Positions 1 to 8,813 of a DNA stretch of 64,000 nt are shown one piece after another. How positions within the stretch are numbered: position 1 is the first letter of the stretch; every line of letters begins with the position of its first letter. The stretch is from JAIBAJ01 sp965284645 (lineage in GTDB: Bacteria; Bacteroidota; Bacteroidia; JAIBAJ01), in contig OZ260106.1 in NCBI GenBank assembly GCA_965284645.1, positions 1,178,001-1,242,000 on the forward strand, in the 5' to 3' direction. The notes beneath the pieces are model-generated. The model made no database searches, was not told the DNA's origin, and worked only from the letters and a program-made list of their open reading frames with translations. Both the position numbers and the translations under genes were made by a program.

Positions 1-197
1 AACTCCTTTATATAGGCATTCGTCCCATTAATTTCAATAACCATTTGTGTTAAAAATGGGGTCTTGTAATAACCATCTAGTATGTACTCTTCAATAAGTT
101 CATTTGTAATTTCATCCGAAGATTTTTTGCAGGATTGGAGAAAGATGCTTGGAATTATCCCAATAATGGCTAGGTAAAATATTCTTTTAATTCTCAT
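1..197 (-). CDS. putative lipoprotein, C-terminus cut by window edge
   Basis: The reading frame opens at the ATG at 195-197 and runs off the left edge of the window, so only about 65 residues are visible. It starts with a basic n-region and a hydrophobic stretch ending in the lipobox FLQSC (Cys23), followed by KKSSDE, so it is probably an exported, lipid-anchored protein. No family is recognised in the visible part. It is the last of four small secreted-protein genes read in the same direction (1949 to 1) with gaps of only 4-40 bases, so they may share a transcript. Confidence 0.6.
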   Translation of the reverse strand, partial: MRIKRIFYLAIIGIIPSIFLQSCKKSSDEITNELIEEYILDGYYKTPFLTQMVIEINGTNAYIKE

Positions 198-201
198 TTG
201 A

Positions 202-666
202 TTATTGTTGTTTTTTGGGATCTTGAATAACTACGTAAATTGTATCTATTACTCTACCAGTAACTTCAGATTTTGTTTGGTTAATAAATCCATTCCCAAA
301 ATGGCGATCAAGAACCTCAACTTTAGTAATAAAATGGCTAGTTTCACCCCTGTTATTAAACAAATTTTTTAAAGCAGTTTCATGGTAAATTAATTTAACT
401 TTCCATCCGTACTGAGCGGATGAATCAAGCATTTTTATTACTTTATCGTCTGGGTTGTCATTGTCAATTGAAAAGTCAAAGGGAACACTACTATTCATAC
501 CTGTCTGCGTAACGTTTAAATGACCTTCCCAACTTTTCCAGAAAAGACCTGTATTTGAAAATTGTGTTACCACACCAATTCTTTCACCATTGGAATAGTT
601 TTCCGTACAACTTGAAAGGAACACGCCTGTTGCCAAAATTCCTGCATTTAAAATTTTATTTTTCAT
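202..666 (-). CDS. putative lipoprotein, unknown function
   Basis: 154 residues from the ATG at 664-666. The open frame extends upstream to 840, but the internal start is preferred because it begins a clean lipoprotein signal (MKNKILNAG...FLSSC, lipobox Cys20). The rest is a soluble domain rich in beta-prone segments, ending in KKQQ. It lies 4 bases before the partial lipoprotein at the window edge and 40 bases after the secreted-protein gene at 707-1159. I do not recognise a family. The domain could be an uncharacterised secreted fold and nothing in the context gives a function. Confidence 0.6.
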   Translation of the reverse strand: MKNKILNAGILATGVFLSSCTENYSNGERIGVVTQFSNTGLFWKSWEGHLNVTQTGMNSSVPFDFSIDNDNPDDKVIKMLDSSAQYGWKVKLIYHETALKNLFNNRGETSHFITKVEVLDRHFGNGFINQTKSEVTGRVIDTIYVVIQDPKKQQ

Positions 667-706
667 TCTTTCTGTTATTTTTTCTAGGTAAATCTGATTT
701 TGCCAT

Positions 707-1159
707 CTAAAGCTTTCTAAATCTTTCTCCAAGAACAATCGCATAGCCAAGGTCGAAAGCCATGCCGACATCAATTCGTGTATACGTACCCGCATTGGCG
801 CCTCTCCATCCAGATTCACCATTGCTTCCGTATTTGACAATTAAAACCACCTTGTAATTGCTATTTACGGTGCTTTTTTGTTTCTGAATATTTCCCATTT
901 CATCTGTTTCAATCCAAAATTCAACGGGATAGGCTTTAACATCGTGCACTTGAAAAAAGCCTGTTCCATCTTTCCGGATATCTACAATTGGCTCTTTAGT
1001 TTTTTCGTACTTATATAGACCTGTAATTTCATCAGGTATGGCTTTTGTTCCAAAATAAGTGTTGTTATTAATAGTGAATTTTTCTATATTTTGGCTAAAT
1101 CCATGAAAAGTTAAAAAGAAGTAGAATGCTGTGAAATATGTAGTTAATTGTTTCGGCAT
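707..1159 (-). CDS. small secreted protein, unknown function
   Basis: 150 residues from an ATG at 1157-1159. An N-terminal hydrophobic segment (residues about 7-22) ends in GFSQN, which resembles a signal peptidase I site (F-S-Q is a common Bacteroidota cleavage context). The mature part has the segments TGLYKY and GTGFFQVHDVKAYPVEFWIETDE, suggesting a small beta-barrel or sandwich. It ends in an odd short tail (GERFRKL). No known domain is recognised. It sits in the run of four minus-strand secreted-protein genes. Confidence 0.6.
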   Translation of the reverse strand: MPKQLTTYFTAFYFFLTFHGFSQNIEKFTINNNTYFGTKAIPDEITGLYKYEKTKEPIVDIRKDGTGFFQVHDVKAYPVEFWIETDEMGNIQKQKSTVNSNYKVVLIVKYGSNGESGWRGANAGTYTRIDVGMAFDLGYAIVLGERFRKL

Positions 1160-1187
1160 GGAATTATAGGGAAAATTGTTTCAAGTG

Positions 1188-1949
1188 TTAAATTGGATTG
1201 ATGGTGAAACCTAATGGCCCTCTTACCACTTTGTAGATATTACAATTGTTGGAAAAAGAATTTTCAGGATGCCTAAATAAATCCGTTTGGGTGTAGTACC
1301 CGTTGAGGCCTTCTGCTGAAAAAGTGACCCGAACACTATACAGGCGCTCTCCATTTGGCCCCACATACTCTGGTGTTCCAAGGGTAACGAATGAATTTGA
1401 CGAGCAATCTGGCTGTGCAGTTCCTGAATTGAGGATGGTTAAAGGAATAGGAATATTGTCGATGGTTACTCCTAAGATTGTAGCCCAAGATAATTCAGGG
1501 TCTGTCGGATTAAGTCCTACAGCCAACTTTTTTGTTGTATTGGTTAAATTTCCGCATTCGCCTCCCCATGTCCCTCTTTCATACATTGTTGGAATTGACC
1601 AAGAAAGTGTTGGATATGAAAATTCTAATTCGCCATCTATTATTTTAAGTTGGCTATATGGAAAGTTATATTCTGGATCCCAATTGATAATGTCGCCATC
1701 AAGTGTGCCTTTAAAAAAGCCCGGAGTTAAAGATCCTTCTTTTTCACACATATAAACCCTGTTCGCTGGTTCTCCTGGAATACCACCTATAGCAATATCA
1801 GTTCTATCCCCACTTGGACCAGGTAATCTTGTCCAAATCCCATAATAATTGGTATCAGTACTTTCGTTTTCTTGGTCTTTTTTACAGGATTGTAATAATA
1901 TGGCAAATGCCATTGAAACTCCAAATAGAAATAGGCTTAATTTTTTCAA
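1188..1949 (-). CDS. putative lipoprotein, unknown function
   Basis: 253 residues. The best start is a TTG at 1947-1949 followed at once by AAA AAA, giving MKKLSLFLFG and a lipobox ending in LLQSC (Cys22). No ATG gives a complete signal peptide. The mature region begins KKDQEN and carries WTRLPGPSGDRTD and a later Cys-containing stretch (CGNLTNTTK). It is the first gene of the minus-strand secreted-protein cluster, 28 bases before the next gene. No homologous family is recognised. Secretion and lipid anchoring are inferred only from the signal sequence. Confidence 0.6.
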   Translation of the reverse strand: MKKLSLFLFGVSMAFAILLQSCKKDQENESTDTNYYGIWTRLPGPSGDRTDIAIGGIPGEPANRVYMCEKEGSLTPGFFKGTLDGDIINWDPEYNFPYSQLKIIDGELEFSYPTLSWSIPTMYERGTWGGECGNLTNTTKKLAVGLNPTDPELSWATILGVTIDNIPIPLTILNSGTAQPDCSSNSFVTLGTPEYVGPNGERLYSVRVTFSAEGLNGYYTQTDLFRHPENSFSNNCNIYKVVRGPLGFTINPI

Positions 1950-2512
1950 TGGATAGTTTTTTATTGTTTAAGTTAGAAAGTTTGCTTATTTTGGCAATAA
2001 TTAGAACGCATAGAGTTAGAAACTTAAGTTGCGGTTGGCAAAGGTGACTTCTTATACCTATTTGCCATATACTTATATATAGGTATTTCATTATTAGGCC
2101 AATCCTTAAAAGTGTCTTAAACCCAAATTAATCAATAGGAGGATTTATTAATCCGAACTACTTGATTTAGTTGGGGTTACCCCGATTTAGCAGTTGTTAT
2201 CAATTTGGCTATACAAATTGATTTACAACTGGTTAATCGTTTATGCATTTCTAATGCGTAATCTGGGTTAAATGAGTAAAAATCTTTTAAACTTTTCTCT
2301 TTAGGAGACTTAGATGAATTCGCTTGAAGCCGAGTAAATTTATTTTAGGTTTTTACCTATTGTGCGTTTGTATAAAACAGTTGTATTCAAAAAGTATAAA
2401 AAATATTTTGCGGTTATTGTTTTGTTTACTGGCTCATTTAGGAAAGCACTAATTTTCTTTGTCGTTTATTACCAGGTTAGCCTATTACCAAATCGAAAAT
2501 TTGCCCCAAGAA
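1950..2512. other. intergenic gap holding an intact MITE-like repeat
   Basis: AT-rich gap between the lipoprotein cluster and the histidine kinase gene. It contains the 146-bp repeat at 2122-2267 described separately. I see no open frame with coding character and no RNA gene in the rest. Confidence 0.6.
2122..2267 (+). mobile_element. MITE-like 146-bp element, copy A
   Basis: The element begins CCCAAATTAATC and ends GCGTAATCTGGG, imperfect terminal inverted repeats. It is bracketed by a 5-bp direct duplication TTAAA at 2117-2121 and 2268-2272. Inside are a 9-bp perfect inverted repeat (ATCAATTTG ... CAAATTGAT) and a small GGGG/CCCC hairpin. It differs by one base from the copy at 53423-53568 and by several from the reverse copy at 29364-29509. 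It has no coding capacity, so it would need a transposase in trans. Confidence 0.85.
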
Positions 2513-4282
2513 TTAAATCCTCGGAATAGTTATCAAGGCTGATGTCCCTTCCTCCAAATTAGATGTGATTTCAAATTCGCCACTTAATTCCTTTACTCGC
2601 CTTTTTATGGTTTGTAAACCAAATCCCTCTTTATTTCTACTGTCAAATCCTTTTCCATTATCTGAAACCGTAAATACTAATACATCTGGGTAACCAAAAA
2701 GCTCAATTCGTAGCAAGGTTGCAAAAGAATGCTTAATCGCATTTTGAATTAATTCAATAAAAATTAAATATAAACTTTTAGCCAACTCCTTATCTAGGTG
2801 TTGAGGAAAATCATAAGTTTCTAATGAGACTTTTATGCCCTCGCCTTGGGATCTGATAATCTCAATTTGGAGCCCAATGGCCGACCAAAGAGCGCCGTCT
2901 TCAAGTTCTTTAGGTAAAATAGTATGGGAAAGGTTACGAATATCTTTGCCTAGTTCAAATAAATAGGCTTTTGTTTTTTCCTTTTGTCCTAATTCTAATG
3001 CATGTATTGTTCTAGCAATGTCTATCCCAATCTTGTCATGAAGTAATTCGGAAATTTGCCTTCGCTCCTTTAATCTGGCCTTCTCAATACTTAATATAGC
3101 TCTTTGCTCATCATGAATAATTTGCTCTTGTAGCTTTTTGTTTTTGCGAAATGCCTCAATATATTCCTTAATGAGTACCCAGCCAAAGAATACCATTTCA
3201 TACATTACAATCCAATTAATCCAATCTATTTTTATAGGTTCCTCAATAAAACCTATTAAGTCAAAAATCAAACTAAGTCCCCAAAAAATATGAGGTAAGA
3301 ATGAAATTACAGTATAAATTGCCAAAGGGTGCTTTTGTTGAATTGATTTGTAAATCCCTAACAGAATCAAAAGGATATTAATAAAAAACAAAAGGAATAT
3401 TCCTTTTGTGGAATAACTTAAGGCTTTGTCCCATCCAAATCCCAAACAAAGCAAACAATATAAAGAAAAACCGAATACCAAAGATTGTAATAAATGAAAG
3501 GTTCGGTTTAATCCAGGTTGATTTCTTTTTAGTTCTAATGTCTCTGATAAAAATAAACCAAGTAAAAGAAACCAATAGCAGCTAGCGTAAATTCTAACTT
3601 CACTGAAATAAATAAAATCTCTAAAAACAAAATTTCTCAAAATGCCAAGGTTTACACTAAGATATAGCAGTCCCATCGCTGAGTATAAAATATACAAAAG
3701 ATACCAGATTCTTTTTGTACTAATATAAATGTAAACCGTGAGAATAAGCAACAATAAAGCAAAACCTATAAAGGAAAAGTGCAAAGCCAATAAAAAGTTG
3801 GAATGGCTATAAATGGATTCTGCCTTCTCCAATTTCATAACAAAATCTAGGTGGGTCCATTGTTTTTTAACTGCGGCAAGTAATACTACCTTTTCACCTT
3901 GTGGTAAATTACTAAGATTTATGGCTTGCACATTTAGAAATGGACTATGCTGCCGAGTCCTATCGCCAAGAATTTGATAGATTTTTTCATTTGAATAAAT
4001 CACAAGGCTATCCAAGTGAATATTTTCAAATACCCAATAGTTTTGCTTAAGGTCAAAGGATGAAGGAATAACAAGCTTACACCATGCAGTGCCATTTGAA
4101 TTGTAACCAAATTTCAAAGATTGTCCTTCTTGGTATGGTTGCCAATTTATACTATCGGTTTTCTCTATCTTTAAGTTTGATTGCGGATCATAGAAATAAA
4201 ATAGGGCAGGTTTGGAACACCTTCCAAGAAGGGTAAAAAATGAAAATAGAGCAATACAACTATAACTTAAGACGACCTTCAT
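2513..4282 (-). CDS. 7TMR-DISM sensor histidine kinase
   Basis: 589 residues. A signal-like N-terminus is followed by an extracellular all-beta sensor (about 25-155, 7TMR-DISMED2-like), a seven-helix membrane region (about 165-385, 7TMR-DISM) and a cytoplasmic NarL-type kinase core. The phosphoacceptor is His415 in the motif LLHDKIG. The N-box has Asn514 (LIQNAIKHS) and the G1 box is SDNGKGFD (Asp541). It is a membrane sensor that should phosphorylate the regulator encoded just upstream. The two genes overlap by 23 bases, with the regulator first, so co-translation is likely. The signal sensed cannot be read from the sequence, though DISMED2 domains are often proposed to bind carbohydrates or other small ligands. 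Confidence 0.88.
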   Translation of the reverse strand: MKVVLSYSCIALFSFFTLLGRCSKPALFYFYDPQSNLKIEKTDSINWQPYQEGQSLKFGYNSNGTAWCKLVIPSSFDLKQNYWVFENIHLDSLVIYSNEKIYQILGDRTRQHSPFLNVQAINLSNLPQGEKVVLLAAVKKQWTHLDFVMKLEKAESIYSHSNFLLALHFSFIGFALLLLILTVYIYISTKRIWYLLYILYSAMGLLYLSVNLGILRNFVFRDFIYFSEVRIYASCYWFLLLGLFLSETLELKRNQPGLNRTFHLLQSLVFGFSLYCLLCLGFGWDKALSYSTKGIFLLFFINILLILLGIYKSIQQKHPLAIYTVISFLPHIFWGLSLIFDLIGFIEEPIKIDWINWIVMYEMVFFGWVLIKEYIEAFRKNKKLQEQIIHDEQRAILSIEKARLKERRQISELLHDKIGIDIARTIHALELGQKEKTKAYLFELGKDIRNLSHTILPKELEDGALWSAIGLQIEIIRSQGEGIKVSLETYDFPQHLDKELAKSLYLIFIELIQNAIKHSFATLLRIELFGYPDVLVFTVSDNGKGFDSRNKEGFGLQTIKRRVKELSGEFEITSNLEEGTSALITIPRI

Positions 4283-4883
4283 AAACCATTTTGATTATTT
4301 CCGCTGAGTTAGTTGTGCTTAGCTTCCTGTGAATATTTCTTCGATGAGTATCAACCGTGGTTTTACTAATGAATAGCTTATCCGCTATTTCTTTACTTAA
4401 ATATCCTTGAGAAACTAATTTTACAATTTCTCTTTCCTGTTTCGATAACAAAAATGTTTGGTCATGCTGGTTTTTGATATTTTCCCATTCTGCCAGTTTG
4501 TCCAAATGTACTCCAGTTATGGCCGCAAACAATTCTTCAGTGCTAACTTCCTTTTTTAAAAAATAATCAGCTCCTGCATCCTTTGCTTTGTTTATCATAT
4601 ATGAATCAAAATAGCCTGAAAGGACAATGACAATGCATTCACCAAGCTGTTTTCTCATACGCTGAATGAGTTCAATCCCGTTCTGACCCTTTATGTTAAT
4701 ATCACAAATGAATGTTTTGAGCAAGGTTGATTCAATTATATCTTCGGCTGAATCTGTATCATAGCAAAGTATTATTTCAAGTGATGGAAAAAATTTTTGA
4801 ATCACTTCCTTCAAAGCCTCACAAAATAAAAGATGGTCGTCACAAATAAGCAATTTCCCCTTATACAAAGCTTCCGTCTTCAT
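4260..4883 (-). CDS. LuxR/NarL-family response regulator
   Basis: 207 residues from the ATG at 4881-4883; a TTG three codons upstream is possible but less likely. The receiver domain (about 10-125) has the acidic pair Asp15-Asp16, phosphoacceptor Asp61 (FICDINIKG), the Ser of VLSG and the conserved Lys of FLKK. The C-terminal LuxR-type helix-turn-helix (about 145-205) has the typical LSKQEREIVKLVSQG and SKEIADKLFISKTTVDTH segments. It should bind DNA when phosphorylated by the overlapping histidine kinase. The two form one transcription unit. Its targets are unknown. Confidence 0.92.
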   Translation of the reverse strand: MKTEALYKGKLLICDDHLLFCEALKEVIQKFFPSLEIILCYDTDSAEDIIESTLLKTFICDINIKGQNGIELIQRMRKQLGECIVIVLSGYFDSYMINKAKDAGADYFLKKEVSTEELFAAITGVHLDKLAEWENIKNQHDQTFLLSKQEREIVKLVSQGYLSKEIADKLFISKTTVDTHRRNIHRKLSTTNSAEIIKMVYEGRLKL

Positions 4884-5095
4884 GGCGCGCAAGGTAGCTG
4901 CTAAAAGAATAAAACTATATACTCATTGATAAGTATGTTTTCTTACGAATAAATAGAAACAGTTGTCAAAAATGATAAGATTGCTTCTTGTGTTTTTTCT
5001 TAATCTTTATTCCAAAATCTGCATTGGAAACTTTAGCCTTTAAGACTATTCAAAAAGAAATTGGTCAATAAATTCACGTTTATAATTGGTATTTG

Positions 5096-5305
5096 GCGGG
5101 CCCCCTTCCGCCAATTAACAGTAGTGTTTTGTTTTAACAATCTGCCTTGGCGGTTGGGTCAGGCTTTCGGCGCTAGTCCTCGGTCTGCTCCGTGCCTCCG
5201 CATCCCTGTGGGCTAGACTGCCTCTATCCTTGCCCGAAGGCCTCCGTGCCCGGGTGTTGGCGAAGTATTGGGCAGTTGTATTCCATGCCCGGGGCAATAA
5301 AAATG
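5096..5305 (+). repeat. GC-rich dispersed repeat, copy 1
   Basis: Starts with the short palindrome GGCGG-N9-CCGCC, followed by the family core (TCCTCGGTCTGCTCCGTGCC, then CATCCCTGTGGGCTA) and the distal CCCGGGTGTTGGCGAAGTA part. It is much richer in G+C than its surroundings. Open frames across it (for example at 5115-5393) are by-products of the repeat. It fills most of the gap between the regulator gene (4883) and the porin gene. Confidence 0.8.
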
Positions 5306-5384
5306 AGGGAAATAGTAGTGAGAAATGAGTAGTGAGAAAATAGAAAATAATACCGAACCACCAATCCAAGATATCCCATAACTC

Positions 5385-5522
5385 ATATCCCATAACTCAT
5401 ATCTCATAACTCATATCCCATAACTCATATCCCATAACTCATAACTCATATCTCATATCTCATATCTCATATCTCATAACTCATATCTCATAACTCATAT
5501 CTCATAACTCATATCTCATAAC
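5385..5522. repeat. tandem repeat of 7/14-bp units
   Basis: About 135 bases built from alternating units CATATCTCATAACT and CATATCCCATAACT with small variations, so effectively a 7-bp period. It lies directly downstream of the porin-operon terminator on the minus strand. No coding potential. Such a tract is likely to vary in copy number. Confidence 0.9.
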
Positions 5523-5533
5523 CTTTCCCCCTC

Positions 5534-5566
5534 AAAAAAAAGCCCCCAACATCTCTGCCAGGGGCT
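5534..5566 (-). terminator. rho-independent terminator of the porin operon
   Basis: On the minus strand AGCCCC and GGGGCT form a stem around a 14-base loop, followed by a run of seven or more T. It sits 38 bases after the porin stop codon and is correctly oriented to end that transcript. Confidence 0.85.
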
Positions 5567-5603
5567 AACCTTAAAACATCGCACACACAAAACCAGCCTT
5601 ATC

Positions 5604-7067
5604 TTAAATATACAATTGATACTGTAAGGTCAAACTGCCTTTTCGAGCACCTTTGCTTATATTCCCAGTAGCATCAATGCTGTAGGTTGAACGGTTTTGA
5701 TAGTCCAAACTAACCTTGGCTTGATGGCCTTTTATAAACCAATTCAAGCCAATATCCCACACTTGCATGGGTTGATTGGCCAGCCGTTCAAATCGTCCAT
5801 AGGTGTAACTGGCATAGGGCATAAGCTGTCCGCCTTTTTCACCTAGGCATTTTTGGGGCAAGAGGTAGCCCAATTGAGTATATACCATTTGTCCGGTTCC
5901 AAACATGGGATAAGCGTTTCCATAGGCATTCGAGGCAAGGGCTGTTTTTGCTCCATCCGAAGTAAACCCAGTTGCCGGATTCATAATTCCATTGTAGCGC
6001 AAATAGTTAGGACCAAAATTGTAGTTGAAGTATCCAGCATACGCTGATAATGCATCTCCTTTTTCCTTGCGAAAAGGCAAATCAAGGTAACTTTCAGCAG
6101 CCCACAGAAAAATGGGCGTAAATTGGATTGTATCAGCAGCTGAGCTAACGGGGGTCTTTTTATGCCAAAGAGCATTGTTCTGAAAAATCATTCCCCCACC
6201 TATGTTCCATATTTTTTTCTTTCCAAGGTAAGTGCCTGTCATATAGGGCGTTGTATGGCCTTCCATGTCAAAGATGTTGTAATCTATATAGGCCTGGTAC
6301 TGCTTGTTATGACCCGTTTGGGCAAAGGTGGAAACCGTACCGAATTTTGCCGGTGTACTACCCGAAGAGGTAATCGGAAAAGGGTCGCTGAGGGCAAATC
6401 GGTAATCGAATTTCCAAATTTGTCCGCGGGCATAAATGCTCAATTTTCTCGAGAATTCATCGGTTTGGTCAACCGTTGCCTGGGCAAAAACTGGAACATC
6501 CAAGGTCATGATGGTAGCAATACTTGGTTGGGAAAAACGGGAAAGACCATTGGCAATGGTTAGCCCACCACCAATTTTCAAAGCATTGTTTCGGGTAATT
6601 CGGTATTCACATACAGCATCATGGAAAAAGGCTGCGAATTTGCGGTTCCCATTGGAGGCATTAAAGGCATAGTTGAAATTATTTTGTCCGAACTGAAAGT
6701 ATAGGAAAGCCCTAGGTGTAATTTGTCCAAATAGTTGGATCCGGGTTCGGCGTAGTCCAATATCAAAGGTCTCGTTGGCACCGTTTCCCATAACGGCCGT
6801 GCCTGGGTTGCTTTGGTTGTAGCGCAGCCAGGTTTGGTTAAGAAAGGTTACTTGAAAATAACGGGTTCCATCTTCATTGAGGTTGAATTTTAACGCATCC
6901 TTTTCTTTAGCCGGTGCGGAAGGTGCCGAGCTGTTGTTGCTTTGATTTTGAGCCTGCGATTGAATAGGAAAGGTCAATAGAAGGCTAATGCAAAAGTACA
7001 GCAGCAAAAGCGCAGGTTTGTTTGGGCCTGGTCTGACCAAGCCCAAACGGGAACAAAAAGTTTTCAT
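5604..7067 (-). CDS. outer-membrane porin (phosphate-selective porin O/P-like)
   Basis: 487 residues from an ATG. There is a long signal peptide (hydrophobic core about 19-36, then SQAQN). A low-complexity Ser/Ala/Pro linker leads into a beta-barrel of alternating amphipathic strands, for example TRYFQVTFLNQTWLRYN and GLRRTRIQLFGQITPRAFLYFQFGQNNFN, and the chain ends in a strand LTLQYQLYI with a C-terminal hydrophobic residue. This pattern matches the porin O/P family of Bacteroidota, which let small anions and solutes cross the outer membrane. It starts 3 bases after the SulP gene stop, so the two are almost certainly co-expressed: outer-membrane entry plus inner-membrane anion transport. 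The signal-peptide codons contain a 29-base palindrome (7020-7048). Confidence 0.8.
   Translation of the reverse strand: MKTFCSRLGLVRPGPNKPALLLLYFCISLLLTFPIQSQAQNQSNNSSAPSAPAKEKDALKFNLNEDGTRYFQVTFLNQTWLRYNQSNPGTAVMGNGANETFDIGLRRTRIQLFGQITPRAFLYFQFGQNNFNYAFNASNGNRKFAAFFHDAVCEYRITRNNALKIGGGLTIANGLSRFSQPSIATIMTLDVPVFAQATVDQTDEFSRKLSIYARGQIWKFDYRFALSDPFPITSSGSTPAKFGTVSTFAQTGHNKQYQAYIDYNIFDMEGHTTPYMTGTYLGKKKIWNIGGGMIFQNNALWHKKTPVSSAADTIQFTPIFLWAAESYLDLPFRKEKGDALSAYAGYFNYNFGPNYLRYNGIMNPATGFTSDGAKTALASNAYGNAYPMFGTGQMVYTQLGYLLPQKCLGEKGGQLMPYASYTYGRFERLANQPMQVWDIGLNWFIKGHQAKVSLDYQNRSTYSIDATGNISKGARKGSLTLQYQLYI
7020..7048. other. 29-base near-perfect palindrome in porin signal-peptide codons
   Basis: The arms GTTTGGGC-TTGGTC and GACCAG-GCCCAAAC pair over 14 positions with one G-U wobble and a single unpaired central base. 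It encodes the segment LGLVRPGPNK of the porin n-region. On the porin mRNA it would form a very stable hairpin starting about 20 bases inside the gene. It could affect translation of the porin relative to SulP, or it may be an inserted short palindrome. It does not have a terminator T-run. Confidence 0.6.
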
Positions 7068-7070
7068 AGT

Positions 7071-8741
7071 TCAACTAATGGTTAGAAACTCCAAAGTAAC
7101 ATCGGGATTTATTCGAGCTGCTAAGGGGTGGTTGGAAAGCTTTTTATGGTTATCCAATCCTACAATGGCTACTTTGCCACCGTCTTCCTCGTAATCTACT
7201 ATAAAGCGATTTAAATTGTCAAGGTAACTGTGGTCAACCAATTTTGTCTCGCCTAATACCACCAACACATTTTTACCTTTTGGTAGATTGTTTAAGATGC
7301 TATTGGTGGTAACATTGTGTACGAAAAGGGCTGCATTTTTCAATTCGATTACCACGGTATTGTTATTGGGCTGTGTAATGGTAATACCTGATTTAAACAA
7401 ACTTGAAAAGGGTGCTCCGTTTACCAAATGAAAAAGTAGGTTCACAAAAATTCCAGCAGCAATACCTATTAATAAATCGGTAGCCAAGGTAGCAATGATG
7501 GTGGTCATAAAAATAATAAACTGTTCAACACCAAGATGCCACATATGTTTGAACTCTTTGGGTGAGGCCAATCGGAAACCTACAAATACCAACATGGCTG
7601 AAAGCGCTGCCACCGGTACGAGGTTAATGACTTTATAAAGGACTAATACATAAATCAACAAAAAGATGCCATGGAAAAAATTGGCCCAACGGCTTTTTCC
7701 TCCATTGTTGAGGTTGGCACTGCTCCGGGCAATTTCGCTAATCATGGGTAATCCACCTAAAACGGATGAAAACGCATTCCCAATGCCAACCGCCCGAAGG
7801 TCTTTACTATGGTCGGATTTGCCTTTGTTTGGATCCAGAAGGTCGATGGCTTTGGCGCTAATTACGGTTTCCAAACTACCAACCAAGAAGAACATGATAA
7901 CATACTTGATGAAAATCGGAAGTAAACTAGGATCAGTGGCAGCGGCAAAACTAACTTGAATGCCCAAATGGTCAAGAATACTTTCAACATGAACAAGGGG
8001 CTTTAGATCTTTCCCTGCCAAGTCTTTCAAATCTGGACTTAGGTGAAAGGCCATTCCTAAAGGTATAGCAATAACCAAAGCTACCAAAGCGGGTGGGATT
8101 TTTTTGAAAGCGCTAATTTTTATGGCCGACCAACCAAAGAGAATTAGCAGGCAGATGGCGCCAATTACTGCAATTTGTGGAGTTAGGTTTACAAGGCTAT
8201 GGGGTATTTTTTCAAGCAATTCCAAAGGTTCCAATCCTTTTCCACTAATTGGATCTTTTAGCATACTGGGGGCAATTCCCAATAAAAGGTGGATTTGTTT
8301 GGACAGAATAATGATGCCAATTGCGGCCAACAACCCATGAACAGCGGCAATGGGAAAGAAATCAGCAATTTTTGCCGCCTTGAATTGCCCGGAAACGATT
8401 TGAAGCAGAGCCGCACAAAAACCTACACCAAGTGTAAGGTGCCAGCCCAATTCAGCGTTTCCTCGACCGAGTTCTTCAACAGCGCCAGCCACAATCACGA
8501 TGAGACCAGCCGCAGGGCCTTTTATCGTTAATTCGCTTCCGGCAAAGAAAGCAATTACGATACCGCCAATGATGGCAGTAAGTACACCCATTAAAGGAGG
8601 AAAGCCACTTGCGCTAGCAATACCTAAGCAAAGTGGTAGAGCGATAAGCGAAACTAAAAAACCTGAAAGAAGGTCTGATGAGAAATGCTCACGAAGTGAG
8701 CTGAAAATACTGCTTGAAGCAGTTTTGATTTTTATAGACAT
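7071..8741 (-). CDS. SulP-family inorganic anion transporter
   Basis: 556 residues from the ATG at 8739-8741 (a TTG nine codons upstream is the only longer choice). The first ~420 residues form multiple membrane helices with the SulP signatures GLVSLIALPLCLGIASASG-like (residues about 27-45) and ELTIKGPAAGLIVIVAGAVEE. The C-terminal ~110 residues are a STAS-like domain (VVIELKNAALFVHN ... ENVLVVLGETKLVDHS-like). SulP proteins carry sulfate, bicarbonate or other anions across the inner membrane, sometimes with Na+ or H+. The substrate is not visible here. It lies between a small exported protein gene and the porin gene on one transcript. Confidence 0.88.
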   Translation of the reverse strand: MSIKIKTASSSIFSSLREHFSSDLLSGFLVSLIALPLCLGIASASGFPPLMGVLTAIIGGIVIAFFAGSELTIKGPAAGLIVIVAGAVEELGRGNAELGWHLTLGVGFCAALLQIVSGQFKAAKIADFFPIAAVHGLLAAIGIIILSKQIHLLLGIAPSMLKDPISGKGLEPLELLEKIPHSLVNLTPQIAVIGAICLLILFGWSAIKISAFKKIPPALVALVIAIPLGMAFHLSPDLKDLAGKDLKPLVHVESILDHLGIQVSFAAATDPSLLPIFIKYVIMFFLVGSLETVISAKAIDLLDPNKGKSDHSKDLRAVGIGNAFSSVLGGLPMISEIARSSANLNNGGKSRWANFFHGIFLLIYVLVLYKVINLVPVAALSAMLVFVGFRLASPKEFKHMWHLGVEQFIIFMTTIIATLATDLLIGIAAGIFVNLLFHLVNGAPFSSLFKSGITITQPNNNTVVIELKNAALFVHNVTTNSILNNLPKGKNVLVVLGETKLVDHSYLDNLNRFIVDYEEDGGKVAIVGLDNHKKLSNHPLAARINPDVTLEFLTIS

Positions 8742-8813
8742 AGAATAAGATTTAGCATGGTGGAACAAGTAATTGATGGTGGGACTGGATTTTATCCAGT
8801 ACTTGTTCCCTGT

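Noticed and set aside
5115..5407. Open frames with ARRPSGKDRG and HRDAEARSRPRT-like sequence at 5.1, 18.5 and 25.2 kb
   Set aside because: They are translations of the GC-rich intergenic repeat, occur in several frames and orientations, and start without promoters.
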